64,000 nucleotides of DNA from positions 1 through 64,000 of the forward strand of contig JAJPKP010000016.1 in NCBI GenBank assembly GCA_021323675.1, given 5' to 3'. Under the pieces are notes generated by a model that saw only the letters and a program-made list of their open reading frames with translations, did not search any database and was not told the origin of the DNA. The position numbers were made by a program, and so were the translations under genes. This document shows, piece by piece, positions 49,068-58,764 of the stretch (position 1 is the first letter of the stretch; each line of letters opens with the position of its first letter). This DNA is from Pseudomonadota bacterium. Lineage in GTDB: Bacteria; Desulfobacterota; Binatia; Binatales; Binataceae.

Positions 49068-50522
49068 TCAGGCGAAGGAACCCTTCATCGCCGCGATGTT
49101 TTTCACGTCGCAGTAGAAGTCGAAGCTCCAATTGCCCCCTTCGCGTCCGATCCCCGAGTTGCGGCTTCCGCCGAACGGCGCGGCGAGCTCGCGAACGAAA
49201 AAGCAATTTACCCACACCGTGCCGGCCACCAGGCGCCTGGCGATGCGCATCGCGCGTTCCTCACTTCGGCTGAACACCACGGCGGCGAGCCCGTAATCGG
49301 TTCCATTGCCGAGTTCGATCGCTTCTTCATCGTCACGGAAGGTTTGCCAGGTCAGAACCGGACCGAAGACTTCGCGCTGCACGATTTCCATCTCCTGCGA
49401 GACGCCCTCGAGCAGCGTGGGTTCGAAGTAGAGGGAGCCGGCGGGATGGCGATGGCCGCCCCAGATGGGCTTGACGCCGGCCTTGAGCGCGCGATCGACG
49501 AAGCCCTCGACTCGTTTGTAATGTTCGGGCGTGATGAGCGGGCCGACGCGAGTGCTCTTTTCGCGCGGATCTCCGACCGTCATTTGCGACGCGGCGGCGC
49601 GGAATTTCGAGAGGAATTCGTCCGCGACCTTCGCGTCCACCATGATGCGGGTGCCGGCGAGGCAGACCTGGCCGGCATTGAAGTACTGCCCGGCGGCGGT
49701 CTGCGCGGCTGCATCCAGATCCGCATCCGCGCAGATGATAAACGGAGACTTTCCGCCCAGCTCGAAGCTGACCGGTGTCAGCGACCGGGCGCATGACGCG
49801 CCGATCAGCCGTGCCGTGTCGGTCGAGCCGGTAAAGCTCAGGCGATCGATGTCGGGATGGGCGGAAAGGGCGGCGCCTGCCTCCTCGCCGATCCCCTGCA
49901 CGATGTTGAGCACGCCGGGCGGGATGCCCGCTTCGGCCGCCAGGTCGGCCATCATCGAGCAGGTGAGCGGCGCCCACTCGGGCGGTTTGACGACGGCGGT
50001 GTCGCCGGCCGCAAGGCATGGTCCCACCTTCCAGGTGGTCAGCATGAAGGGGCCGTTCCAGGGAGTGATCAGCGCGGCGACGCCGGCGGGATCGTAACGG
50101 ACGTGGTTCACCACTTCGGGCGAATCGATCTTCTCGTCGTTGAGCTTGAGAGCGCGGTCGGCGAAGAACTGGATGTTCAGGGCGGCGCGCGGAACCATTC
50201 GCATCGCATTGCCGATCAGCAGCGAGCCGTTGTCTTCCGTCTCGACTGCGGAGATCTCTTTGGCATGATCCTGAATTGCTCTGGCAAAGCGGCTCAGGAT
50301 CGGATGGCGTCCCTCGGGGCCGAGGGACGCCCACTTGGGAAAGGCGCGCCGCGCCGCGGCCACGGCGGCATCGACCTCGTCTGCGCCGCCCGCGCTGACG
50401 TCGGCCAGATGCTTGCCGTCGATGGGTGAGCAATTCGGAAAAGTTCGCTTCGAGGGCACGCGCTTGCCGTCGATGTAGTGATCGGTGGAAACCTGGACTC
50501 CGGCGACCTTCGTTGTTGGCAT
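49068..50522 (-). CDS. aldehyde dehydrogenase (hydroxymuconic semialdehyde dehydrogenase-like)
   Basis: ITPWNGPFMLTTWKVGPCLAAGDTAVVKPPEWAPLT; FELGGKSPFIICADADLDAA; FNAGQVCLAGTRI. Confidence 0.95.
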   Translation of the reverse strand: MPTTKVAGVQVSTDHYIDGKRVPSKRTFPNCSPIDGKHLADVSAGGADEVDAAVAAARRAFPKWASLGPEGRHPILSRFARAIQDHAKEISAVETEDNGSLLIGNAMRMVPRAALNIQFFADRALKLNDEKIDSPEVVNHVRYDPAGVAALITPWNGPFMLTTWKVGPCLAAGDTAVVKPPEWAPLTCSMMADLAAEAGIPPGVLNIVQGIGEEAGAALSAHPDIDRLSFTGSTDTARLIGASCARSLTPVSFELGGKSPFIICADADLDAAAQTAAGQYFNAGQVCLAGTRIMVDAKVADEFLSKFRAAASQMTVGDPREKSTRVGPLITPEHYKRVEGFVDRALKAGVKPIWGGHRHPAGSLYFEPTLLEGVSQEMEIVQREVFGPVLTWQTFRDDEEAIELGNGTDYGLAAVVFSRSEERAMRIARRLVAGTVWVNCFFVRELAAPFGGSRNSGIGREGGNWSFDFYCDVKNIAAMKGSFA

Positions 50523-50588
50523 CGTTCTACATCTCCATTGCGGGTTCTTTATCGATCGACCGTGGCGGGGCTGGCAAACCGGCGGCGT

Positions 50589-51710
50589 TCAGCCCCAGAC
50601 TTCGCGCGCGACCTCGACAACCCTGCGCAGCTTCGCGCTCTGATCCTCGGGCGTAAGCTTGTTGCCGGGCGCGGTGCTCGCAAAGCCGCACTGCGGGCTC
50701 AGGCCGAGCTGGTCGAGGTCGATATACTTCGCCGCCGCGTCGATTCGGCGTTTCAATTCATCCTTGGTTTCGAGCCGCGGAACCTTGCTGGATACGATTC
50801 CCAGCACGACGGACTTGTTTTTCGGCACGAAACGCAGCGGCTCGAAGGTGCCTGCCCGCGCCGTGTCGTACTCGAGGAAATAGGAATCGACGTTGATTCG
50901 ATTGAACAGCATCTCGGCGACGGGATCGTAACCGCCTTCGGTCAGCCATCCGCTCTGATTGTTCCCCCGGCACAGATGCATCGTGACGTGCAACGATGGA
51001 GGCCGATCAGCCAGCGCCGCATTGATCAGATTCGGAAAGGTCTCGAACAGAAGCTTGTTCACGTCGAGTCCGCCGCGCGACATGCGTTCGACCCGCTGCG
51101 GGTCGCAGTACATCGCGATCGGCACCTCGTCGAACTGGACGTAGCGGCATCCCGCATCCGCGAGCGCGCGAAGCTCCCGGCGGTATGCATCAACGATGTC
51201 ATCGCGAAGCAGAGCGAGGTCCGGATAAACGCCCGGCCTGATGTTGTGGCCGTCGGCCGAGTACGCGATGGTCGGCGACGGCATCGTGACCTTCACCGTT
51301 CGCCGCGTCAGTCCCTGGAGGTATTTGAATTCGTCGGCGTGAACCGGCGCGGTCCACTTGAGCCGGTCGTGAATTCTCAGGAGCGGGACGGCGATTTTGT
51401 TGCCGCGATCATCCACGAAGAACATCCGCTCGATTTCGTAGTAAATGCTGGCGCCGCCGAGGCCGCGGCAGATGAAATCGGCGTAAAAGACGCCACGGCG
51501 GAATTCGCCGTCGGTGACCGCCTGCAGCCCGATCTCTTCCTGCATCGCCACCGCCTTGCGGATGAGTTCGTTTTCGAGCTTGCGCAACTCCGCCGCGGGC
51601 AGGCGGCCGGCCTCGTGATCGGCGCGCGCCCGCAGCAGTTCGGGCGGCCTGAGCAGCGAGCCGACATGTTCAGCGCGAAAGGGAGGATTGTGGGGTGCGA
51701 CGTTCGCCAT
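50589..51710 (-). CDS. cobalamin-independent methionine synthase (MetE C-terminal-like) family protein
   Basis: AEHVGSLLRPPELL; AVTDGEFRRGVFYADF; HLCRGNN; VVLGIVSSKVPRLETKDELKRRIDAA; LSPQCGFAST. Confidence 0.92.
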   Translation of the reverse strand: MANVAPHNPPFRAEHVGSLLRPPELLRARADHEAGRLPAAELRKLENELIRKAVAMQEEIGLQAVTDGEFRRGVFYADFICRGLGGASIYYEIERMFFVDDRGNKIAVPLLRIHDRLKWTAPVHADEFKYLQGLTRRTVKVTMPSPTIAYSADGHNIRPGVYPDLALLRDDIVDAYRRELRALADAGCRYVQFDEVPIAMYCDPQRVERMSRGGLDVNKLLFETFPNLINAALADRPPSLHVTMHLCRGNNQSGWLTEGGYDPVAEMLFNRINVDSYFLEYDTARAGTFEPLRFVPKNKSVVLGIVSSKVPRLETKDELKRRIDAAAKYIDLDQLGLSPQCGFASTAPGNKLTPEDQSAKLRRVVEVAREVWG

Positions 51711-51728
51711 CGTAAACTCACCTCCGTT

Positions 51729-52388
51729 TCAACTATCGCGCGCGCCGCGGCAGGCGGCGGACGAGGTCAGGAGCCCGCGGATCTGCAGCTCGAGCATCTG
51801 CCGCAATGACGGCTTGTCGGGCGATGGGCGCGGCAACTGGCTCCCCATCCACACAATCAGGAAAGAGAAATAGAGCGCGAACAGGTTGTACGCGAGCAGA
51901 AAGGGATCGACCGAGCGATTGATTTCCCCCCGTTCCTGCGCGCGGCGCACGAGCGCCCCCATCCGCTCGAAGAACGCGTCCGTAACCGCGTCGATTCCGT
52001 GATGGTCCCCTTTCACGAAGGCGAGTTCCTTCGCGAAGACGCGGGCCAGTTCGAGGTCGCGCTGGTTCTGCCGCAACATCGCTCCGAACACGTGCGTCGC
52101 CTGTTCGAGCAGCGGGGCGTCTTTCGGCACGCTCGCGAAGGCGCGATCGATCGTGCGCCCCATGTCCTCCTGGAACACCATCACCAGCAGCTCGTCCTTC
52201 GACCTGGCGTGAAAAAAGAGCGTTCCCTTGCCGACGTCGGCGCGCTCGGCGATCTCGCCGGTGGTTGTCCGGTCGAAGCCCTTGGAGCGAAACAACTCGC
52301 GCGCGGCTGCGATGATGCGCCGGCGCTTGTCGCGCTTGTTGCGCTCCGCGCGCCCGACCACCTCGAGAAGTCCCGAAGCGCCCATCAC
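51729..52388 (-). CDS. TetR family transcriptional regulator
   Basis: RRIIAAARELFRSKGFDRTTTGEIAERADVGKGTLFFHARSKDELL. Confidence 0.93.
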   Translation of the reverse strand: MMGASGLLEVVGRAERNKRDKRRRIIAAARELFRSKGFDRTTTGEIAERADVGKGTLFFHARSKDELLVMVFQEDMGRTIDRAFASVPKDAPLLEQATHVFGAMLRQNQRDLELARVFAKELAFVKGDHHGIDAVTDAFFERMGALVRRAQERGEINRSVDPFLLAYNLFALYFSFLIVWMGSQLPRPSPDKPSLRQMLELQIRGLLTSSAACRGARDS

Positions 52389-53446
52389 GCCTGTTGCCTC
52401 TCCTCGGTCCCCGCCGCGCCGCCGCGCGCTTCAGCCCGAATCATCTCGTCCATGATGCGGTGGAACTGCGATATTCCGGCATCCAGCGCCACCGTCATCA
52501 TCTTCTCATCGCCGAAGCGATGGATGTTCTTCTGCTGCGCTTCGATCATCACGCGATCTTCGTTGAACGCTTTGAGTCCGAGCTGGTAGAAGGCCTCGAT
52601 CAGGCCGGCCTCTTTTGCCCACGGGCCATAGCCAAAGAAGTAGCAGCTTCGATCTTCCGTCAGCGGAGTCACCGCCTGGCAGGTGAACTGGCGATGGAGC
52701 GGCTCGACGCCCGAGGGCTCGCGATCGGGAAACGCATCCGTCGTTCCGAACGGGTAGAAGTCAGCGTGAAGCAGGAACACGCCCGGAACCAGGAATTCAT
52801 AAGCTTGCCAGATATTGGTTTTGCGATTGGCGATCGACGGAATCATGTGCGAAGGCTCGCCGATGATCCAGTTCTGGATACGCACTCCGCGCGGGATCTT
52901 CGTGACGGTGGGGCGGGACACGCCCTCCGGAGTCAGGGCGGCACCCAAGCTCCGATTGTGGAGAAAGGGAATGTGCGACAGATCGAGCAGATTGTCGTTG
53001 ATCAGTACGTAGTTGGCGTTGTAGTCCATCCGCCCCGGCTTCATCGCCCAGCGCGGATCTTCGATGCCCACGAATTCAGGAATCAGCGACTCGTCCGCGA
53101 GCGCGGAGTCACCCATCCAGATCCATACGCCGCTGTGCCTGTCGGCGATTGGGTAGCTGCGCACGCGGGCGTGCGGCGGAATTTTCGGCTGGCCCGGAAT
53201 CTCCACGCATCGGCCCGACGCCGCGAACCTCATCCCGTGATACATGCATCGCAGGTCATCGCCTTCCACCCTGCCCAGCGAGAGCGGGGCGAACCGATGG
53301 CAGCATCGGTCCTGCAGCGCGACGGGGCTGCCGTCGCTTTGGCGATAGATGACGATGGGTTCATTAAGGATGGTGGCGGCGACCGGCTTTTCGGCGCTGA
53401 AATCGCGGCTCCATCCGGCCATATACCAGCAATTGTGAAGAAACAT
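52385..53446 (-). CDS. Rieske [2Fe-2S] aromatic oxygenase (VanA-like)
   Basis: MFLHNCWYMAGWSRDF; CCHRFAPLSLGRVEGDDLRCMYHGMRF Rieske motif; INDNLLDLSHIPFLH. Confidence 0.93.
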   Translation of the reverse strand: MFLHNCWYMAGWSRDFSAEKPVAATILNEPIVIYRQSDGSPVALQDRCCHRFAPLSLGRVEGDDLRCMYHGMRFAASGRCVEIPGQPKIPPHARVRSYPIADRHSGVWIWMGDSALADESLIPEFVGIEDPRWAMKPGRMDYNANYVLINDNLLDLSHIPFLHNRSLGAALTPEGVSRPTVTKIPRGVRIQNWIIGEPSHMIPSIANRKTNIWQAYEFLVPGVFLLHADFYPFGTTDAFPDREPSGVEPLHRQFTCQAVTPLTEDRSCYFFGYGPWAKEAGLIEAFYQLGLKAFNEDRVMIEAQQKNIHRFGDEKMMTVALDAGISQFHRIMDEMIRAEARGGAAGTEERQQA

Positions 53447-53557
53447 GGCGGCGCTCCCTTGCCTCCGAGATGCACCCGCTCGGGATGAGCGGGTTGGGTT
53501 ATCAGCGTGTCTAGCGCCGTTCATGACCAAAGTCAATTCCGACCACAGTCGAAAATT

Positions 53558-55075
53558 TTACTTGCGCATTTCCCACAGGCTTCGGGGCAAACCCATGATG
53601 TGCCGCTCGCATTCCTCGCCGCCTTCGGAAGCGATGCGCGCGGCGATCCCGAGAATCTGGCTTACCAGCCGCTTGCCGCGCTCGCGCGGAGCGAGCGCGT
53701 GGGCGAGCGCGTAGTTGCGCTGCCCGGAGGCGAGATAGAAGCGCTCGTACAGTTCGTTGCGGCCGGCCAGCGCGCTGCCGACGAAGTCCCAGGCAAGCCG
53801 GAAAATCCGCGCGCGGTCGCGCGCCGACACCTCTTTGGCCCCCCTGAGGTAGCGTTCGATGAGCGGCCGCAGTCCGGGGTCGTCGAACTGAGCCTCGGCC
53901 GGAGTCGCGATCAGATTATGGGATCCGATCAGGGTGAGGATTTCGCCGACGCGGGGAAACCAGCTCGGCAACGCGGCGCGCAACGCCGCGAGCGGGCCGC
54001 CATTGGGGAACCAAACGCCGTTGCCGTACTCGAAGGCCTCGGTTTCTGCGGCCCGCACCGCAGCGCGCGCAAACTCGGAATACGTCCAGATCTCGCCCAG
54101 CATTTGCGAAGTTGCGGGCGACCGGTCGTTGATAATTTCCGCCATCGCGCAGCCCAGCCCGTACGCAAATTCGAGCTTGGTCTGCGCCCGAATCATCGTC
54201 TGCTGCATGACGTTCGGGTACCACCCGGTCGTCATCACGGTGTTGTAAGCGACCCAGTTCGAGTTGATGAAAAGGCGATCCCGCGGCACTTCGACGTCGT
54301 CGAAAATGACGAAGGCGTCCTGCTCGTCGAAACGGCTGGACAACGGATTGTCGAAGCGGCTGCGGTTGGTCGAACAGCGGTCGCGGCACAGGAACTTGAG
54401 CCCCGGCGTGCCCATCGGGATGCAGAATGCCAGCGCGTACGCGTCCGCGCCTTCCGGCAGAGGCACCGCCGGATAAACCGCGAGTTCATCGGCGAACGGG
54501 GCGAGCGTCGCCAGGATTCGCGCACCGCGCACGATGATGCCGTGTTCGGTGTCGGCCACCTTGTGCAGCGCCACGTCATTGCCCGGCGCGGGAGCGTCCC
54601 CGAGCGCCTTGTCGATCGTCGGATGCACGATAGTGTGGGTCAGCGCGATATCTTTGCGGGCGAGGAATTTCTGATAGGCAACCAGGTTGGCGGCTCCGTT
54701 GTCGTTGCCATTGACCGCCCATTCGTCGGCCCGCCCGGCGAAACCGGCGTAGGTGACATTCATGTAGTCAGGCGTTCGGCCCATCAGGCCGACGGTGTAT
54801 TCGGCGATATGGCGCAGGCCGCGATGGCGCCGTTCGAGGTCAGCCTTCGATCGCGGGATCATATGGCTGATATTGACGGGCTCGCCGGTCTCCGGATCGG
54901 GCATCAGGCAGATATCCGCGGCCTGATGCTGCAGATCGTAAACTTCAGCCAGGGTGGCGGCGGCGCCGGCAAGCGCCGGATGCGCCGCGACGTCGGTTAT
55001 CTTCTCGCCGTCAACCCAGACCTCGCGCGGGCTTTTGAGTCCGGCGAGAAATTCTTTTCCGGTCCGAGCTGGCAT
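53558..55075 (-). CDS. 4-hydroxyphenylacetate 3-hydroxylase (HpaB) family oxygenase
   Basis: RTGKEFLAGLKSPREVWVDGEKITDV; RSKADLERRHRGLRHIAEYTVGLMGRTPDYMNV; FDEQDAFVIFDDVEVPRDRLF. Confidence 0.94.
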   Translation of the reverse strand: MPARTGKEFLAGLKSPREVWVDGEKITDVAAHPALAGAAATLAEVYDLQHQAADICLMPDPETGEPVNISHMIPRSKADLERRHRGLRHIAEYTVGLMGRTPDYMNVTYAGFAGRADEWAVNGNDNGAANLVAYQKFLARKDIALTHTIVHPTIDKALGDAPAPGNDVALHKVADTEHGIIVRGARILATLAPFADELAVYPAVPLPEGADAYALAFCIPMGTPGLKFLCRDRCSTNRSRFDNPLSSRFDEQDAFVIFDDVEVPRDRLFINSNWVAYNTVMTTGWYPNVMQQTMIRAQTKLEFAYGLGCAMAEIINDRSPATSQMLGEIWTYSEFARAAVRAAETEAFEYGNGVWFPNGGPLAALRAALPSWFPRVGEILTLIGSHNLIATPAEAQFDDPGLRPLIERYLRGAKEVSARDRARIFRLAWDFVGSALAGRNELYERFYLASGQRNYALAHALAPRERGKRLVSQILGIAARIASEGGEECERHIMGLPRSLWEMRK

Positions 55076-55077
55076 AA

Positions 55078-55758
55078 CTAATGGTCTCCTGAAGGGCGTA
55101 AGCCCGATAGTTGCAGTTCCAGGGCCGAGCGGAGCGCGACATCGCGCTGATCCGCGGCCAGGCTTCCCGTCCCCAGCCATTCCTGCAGGCATCCGAAATA
55201 GATGGCGAACAGGTTCTGGGCGAGTCGAAACGAAGGAACGTCCCGGCGCAGCTCGCCGCGCTCCCGCGCGCGGTCGATGAGCGCGGCGATTCGCCGCAAA
55301 AGACCCGCCATGAACGCCGCGCGTCCGTGGCGTTTGTTGTCCACGAACGGCAGCTCCTTCACGAATACGCGCGCCAGTCCCGGGTTGCGCTCGTGATGGG
55401 CGATGAGCGCGCCGAACACCGCGAGGAGCTGGTCGAGCAACGGCGCAGGCTTCATTGCGGCGAATGCCGCGTCCACCGCCTGCCCCGCCTCTTCGCGGAA
55501 GATCGTGACCAGCAAATCCTGCTTGCTGCCGCCATGAAGGAACACGGTTCCGACGCCGACATCGGCCGCGCGCGCAATTTCGCGCGTGGTGGCCGCTTCA
55601 AATCCTTTGCGCGCGAACAGCATCCTCGCCGCGCGTTTTATTCGCTCGCGGGTATCGCGTTTTCGGCGCTCGGCGCGGTTCTGCGCCGCCGGCGAAGGAT
55701 CGGTCGGTTCAATCGAGACGGCGACTGCGGCGCAGGGAGGCATATTGAGCACGCTCAT
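55078..55758 (-). CDS. TetR family transcriptional regulator
   Basis: RIKRAARMLFARKGFEAATTREIARAADVGVGTVFLHGGSKQDLL. Confidence 0.93.
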   Translation of the reverse strand: MSVLNMPPCAAVAVSIEPTDPSPAAQNRAERRKRDTRERIKRAARMLFARKGFEAATTREIARAADVGVGTVFLHGGSKQDLLVTIFREEAGQAVDAAFAAMKPAPLLDQLLAVFGALIAHHERNPGLARVFVKELPFVDNKRHGRAAFMAGLLRRIAALIDRARERGELRRDVPSFRLAQNLFAIYFGCLQEWLGTGSLAADQRDVALRSALELQLSGLRPSGDH

Positions 55759-55936
55759 TCCTGAGTAGGCTCAACAACTAGCGCGTCTCCTTCCTCAATG
55801 TCAAATGCCGCCGCCCAACTAATGCGATGAAGCCCGGATCGAACCGCAGGCAGAGCGTCCACTTCCGAGAAGTGGGGCCCGTGCGGCTGTACGGCTGCGC
55901 ATCGGCGGAGTATATCGGCAGGAAAAGGAGCGAGAC

Positions 55937-56878
55937 GTGGAATATCGCAATCTGGGAGATTCGGGACTCAAGGTTTCGCTGGCGGGACTCGGATGCAACA
56001 ACTTCGGGATGCGATGCGACGCGGAGCAGACGCGCGCGGTGGTGCATCGCGCCCTCGATGAAGGAGTCACTCTTTTCGATACCGCCGATATCTACGGTAA
56101 TCGCGGCGGCTCCGAAGAGATGCTCGGCAAGGCGCTGGGTAATCGTCGCCGCGACGTTATAGTGGCGTCGAAGTTCGGGATGCCGATGGGCGACGGACCC
56201 TACCTGCGAGGAGCCTCGCGCCGTTACATCGTCGCAGCCGCCGAAGCCAGCCTGAAGCGCCTCGGCACCGACTACATCGATGTTTATCAAATCCATCAGC
56301 CCGACCCGGACACGCCGCAGGAAGAAACGCTCGCCGCGCTCGACGATCTCGTTCGCACTGGGAAGGTCCGGTATATCGGCAACAGCAACTTCAGCGGATG
56401 GCAGATCGCGGATGCGGACTGGATATCGCGCACCCGCGGACTCGCGCGATATATCTCGGCGCAGAATCAGTACAGCCTGCTTGACCGGAGAATCGAGCGG
56501 GAAGTGCTGCCGGCGTGCCGCAAGTACGGGCTCGGGATGCTGCCATACTTTCCGCTGGCCAGCGGATTTCTGACCGGCAAGTATCGCCGGGATGCGGACC
56601 TTCCGGCCGACACCCGGCTTGCCCTGATGCAGCCGATGGCGAAGCAGGTGCTCACCGCGCAGAACTTCGAGATCCTTGAAAAGCTCGAGCAATTCGTCCG
56701 CCGTCGCGAGCATACGATCGTTGAACTCGCGATGAGCTGGCTCGCCTGTCAGCCCGCGGTCTCCAGCGTGATCAGCGGAGCTACCAAGCCGGAGCAGGTA
56801 ACCGAGAACGTGAAAGCCTGCGGATGGAAGCTGAGCGCGGAGGAACTGAAGGAAGTCGATACCATCACTCGTCGCTGA
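55937..56878 (+). CDS. aldo/keto reductase
   Basis: MEYRNLGDSGLKVSLAGLGCNNFGMRC; VTLFDTADIYGNRGGSEEMLGKALG. Confidence 0.95.
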   Translation: MEYRNLGDSGLKVSLAGLGCNNFGMRCDAEQTRAVVHRALDEGVTLFDTADIYGNRGGSEEMLGKALGNRRRDVIVASKFGMPMGDGPYLRGASRRYIVAAAEASLKRLGTDYIDVYQIHQPDPDTPQEETLAALDDLVRTGKVRYIGNSNFSGWQIADADWISRTRGLARYISAQNQYSLLDRRIEREVLPACRKYGLGMLPYFPLASGFLTGKYRRDADLPADTRLALMQPMAKQVLTAQNFEILEKLEQFVRRREHTIVELAMSWLACQPAVSSVISGATKPEQVTENVKACGWKLSAEELKEVDTITRR

Positions 56879-57039
56879 CGGGTAACCGCTCACCGGCCAG
56901 GCTCGCCGCGCGACGCTCGCGCGGGCTGCGGCCGCCGCAGCCTGGGGTGGGGCGGTTTGCGACCCGCGGCATTCGCTTTTCAGCCGCGCGCAAGCTTTGT
57001 TACGATTCGGGCCCGACGAATTCCCGGAGGTCTTCAAGC

Positions 57040-58059
57040 ATGAAGCTGGATACCGGTCTGTCCACGCGCAATCTGCGCGAAGTTCCCGCCGCCGCAAAGG
57101 CCGCCGAAGAAGCGGGGTTCGACGCGCTCTGGTCGATGGAGGCCGGCAACGACGGCTTTCTGCCGCTCGCGCTCGTCGCTGAGCACACCCGGCGCATCAA
57201 GATGGGTCCTTCGGTGGCGATCGCATTTCCGCGAAGTCCGATGGCGATGGCGTATACGGCGTGGGACCTTGCGGGGATGTCGGAAGGCCGGTTCATCCTC
57301 GGTCTTGGAACCCAGGTAAAGGGACACAACGAGCGGCGCTTCAGCGTGAAGTGGGAAGCCCCGGTACCGCGCCTGCGCGAGTACATCCTGTCCTTGCGGG
57401 CGATCTTCAAGTGCTGGGCGGAAGGGGGCACGCGGCTCAAGTTCGAGGGTAAGTACTACAACTTCTCTCTCATGACGCCGTTCTTTACGCCGCCCCAACA
57501 CGCCTATTCGAACATCCCGATCTGGATTGCCGGCGTGAACGAGCACATCCTGCGGCTGGCGGGCGAATTGTGCGACGGACTGCACGCTCATCCCTTCAAC
57601 TCTCCGAAGTACCTGCGTGAATTCGTGATCCCTCATGTCGAGGAAGGCCTCCGAAAGTCGGGCCGCGGCCGCAAGGATTTTCAGATCGGCACGACGGCAT
57701 TCGTCGCGGTGGGAAAGAACCAGGAGGAAATCCAGCGCGTACGCGAGGGGTATCGCCAGCAGATCGCCTTCTACGCATCGACACGCACTTACCGGGTCGT
57801 CCTGGAGATGCACGGATGGGGCGATGTGTCCGCGCGGCTCAATGAAAAGGCCGCAAAGGGCGATTGGGCCGGGATGGCGAAGGAAATCACCGACGAGATG
57901 CTCGATACCTACACGGTCAGCGGCACCTACGATGAGATCGCGGAAAAGGTGAGAGCGCGCTACGACGGCCTGCTCGACCGCCTCGCTTTCTACATTCCGT
58001 ATCGCGCCGGCGTCGACGACGCCGAATGGCGCAAGCTGGCGCGCGCGTTCAACGGATAA
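57040..58059 (+). CDS. LLM class oxidoreductase
   Basis: AKAAEEAGFDALWSMEAGNDGFLPLALVAEHTRRIKMGPSVAIAFPRSPMAMAYTAWDLAGMSEGRFILGLGTQVKGHNERRF. Confidence 0.93.
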   Translation: MKLDTGLSTRNLREVPAAAKAAEEAGFDALWSMEAGNDGFLPLALVAEHTRRIKMGPSVAIAFPRSPMAMAYTAWDLAGMSEGRFILGLGTQVKGHNERRFSVKWEAPVPRLREYILSLRAIFKCWAEGGTRLKFEGKYYNFSLMTPFFTPPQHAYSNIPIWIAGVNEHILRLAGELCDGLHAHPFNSPKYLREFVIPHVEEGLRKSGRGRKDFQIGTTAFVAVGKNQEEIQRVREGYRQQIAFYASTRTYRVVLEMHGWGDVSARLNEKAAKGDWAGMAKEITDEMLDTYTVSGTYDEIAEKVRARYDGLLDRLAFYIPYRAGVDDAEWRKLARAFNG

Positions 58060-58144
58060 CCGATTCGTTCCAGACCTGCGCCGCAGTTCGGGCGCATCGC
58101 CACCCCGGCCGCCGCACGTAGTGGCCGGACAAGGAGACGCCGGC

Positions 58145-58699
58145 ATGAGCAAGACGAAACCCGTTACCCTAATCACCGCTGCGGCAGCGCTCGTCTGCGC
58201 GAGTGTATTGTGGAGCGCAGCGGCGGCGCGCGCCGACACAGCCAAGGCGACGGTCGCAACCGTTACATCGAGCGGAACCGGCGCCACTCTCGGCACGGTA
58301 ACCTTCGAGGACACCAAGTGGGGATTGATGGTCAAGCCCGATCTGTCCGGATTGGCTCCCGGAGCTCACGGCCTTCATATTCACGCGAAGCCCGCCTGCG
58401 GTCCGGGGCAGAACGAAGGAAAGATGGCGGCGGGATTCGCGGCCGGCGGCCATCTCGACCCCGCGAATACGAAAAAGCATCTCGGTCCCTACGATGCCTC
58501 CGGCCATCTCGGTGATCTGCCGCCACTGATCGTGGGTGCGGACGGGAAGGCGACGACGCCGGTGCTTGCTCCGCGCCTGACGGTGAAGGACGTAACCGGC
58601 CATTCGATCATGATTCATGAGGGCGGCGACAACTTTTCCGATCAGCCCAAGCCGCTCGGGGGCGGTGGCGCGCGTATCGCGTGCGGCGTGATCCAGTAG
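58145..58699 (+). CDS. sodC: Cu-Zn superoxide dismutase family protein
   Basis: GLAPGAHGLHIHAKPAC...GGHLDPANTKKHLGPYDASGHLGDLPPL...SIMIHEGGDNFSDQPKPLGGGGARIACGVI. Confidence 0.95.
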   Translation: MSKTKPVTLITAAAALVCASVLWSAAAARADTAKATVATVTSSGTGATLGTVTFEDTKWGLMVKPDLSGLAPGAHGLHIHAKPACGPGQNEGKMAAGFAAGGHLDPANTKKHLGPYDASGHLGDLPPLIVGADGKATTPVLAPRLTVKDVTGHSIMIHEGGDNFSDQPKPLGGGGARIACGVIQ

Positions 58700-58764
58700 C
58701 CGCTTTTGCCGGCGCCCGGTTGAAATCGCCTGGCGGCGGCAGAACCTGTACTCTTTTCGGCACG

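Noticed and set aside
48252-49796. 514-aa plus-strand ORF
   Set aside because: Antisense to clear FAH-family and aldehyde dehydrogenase genes
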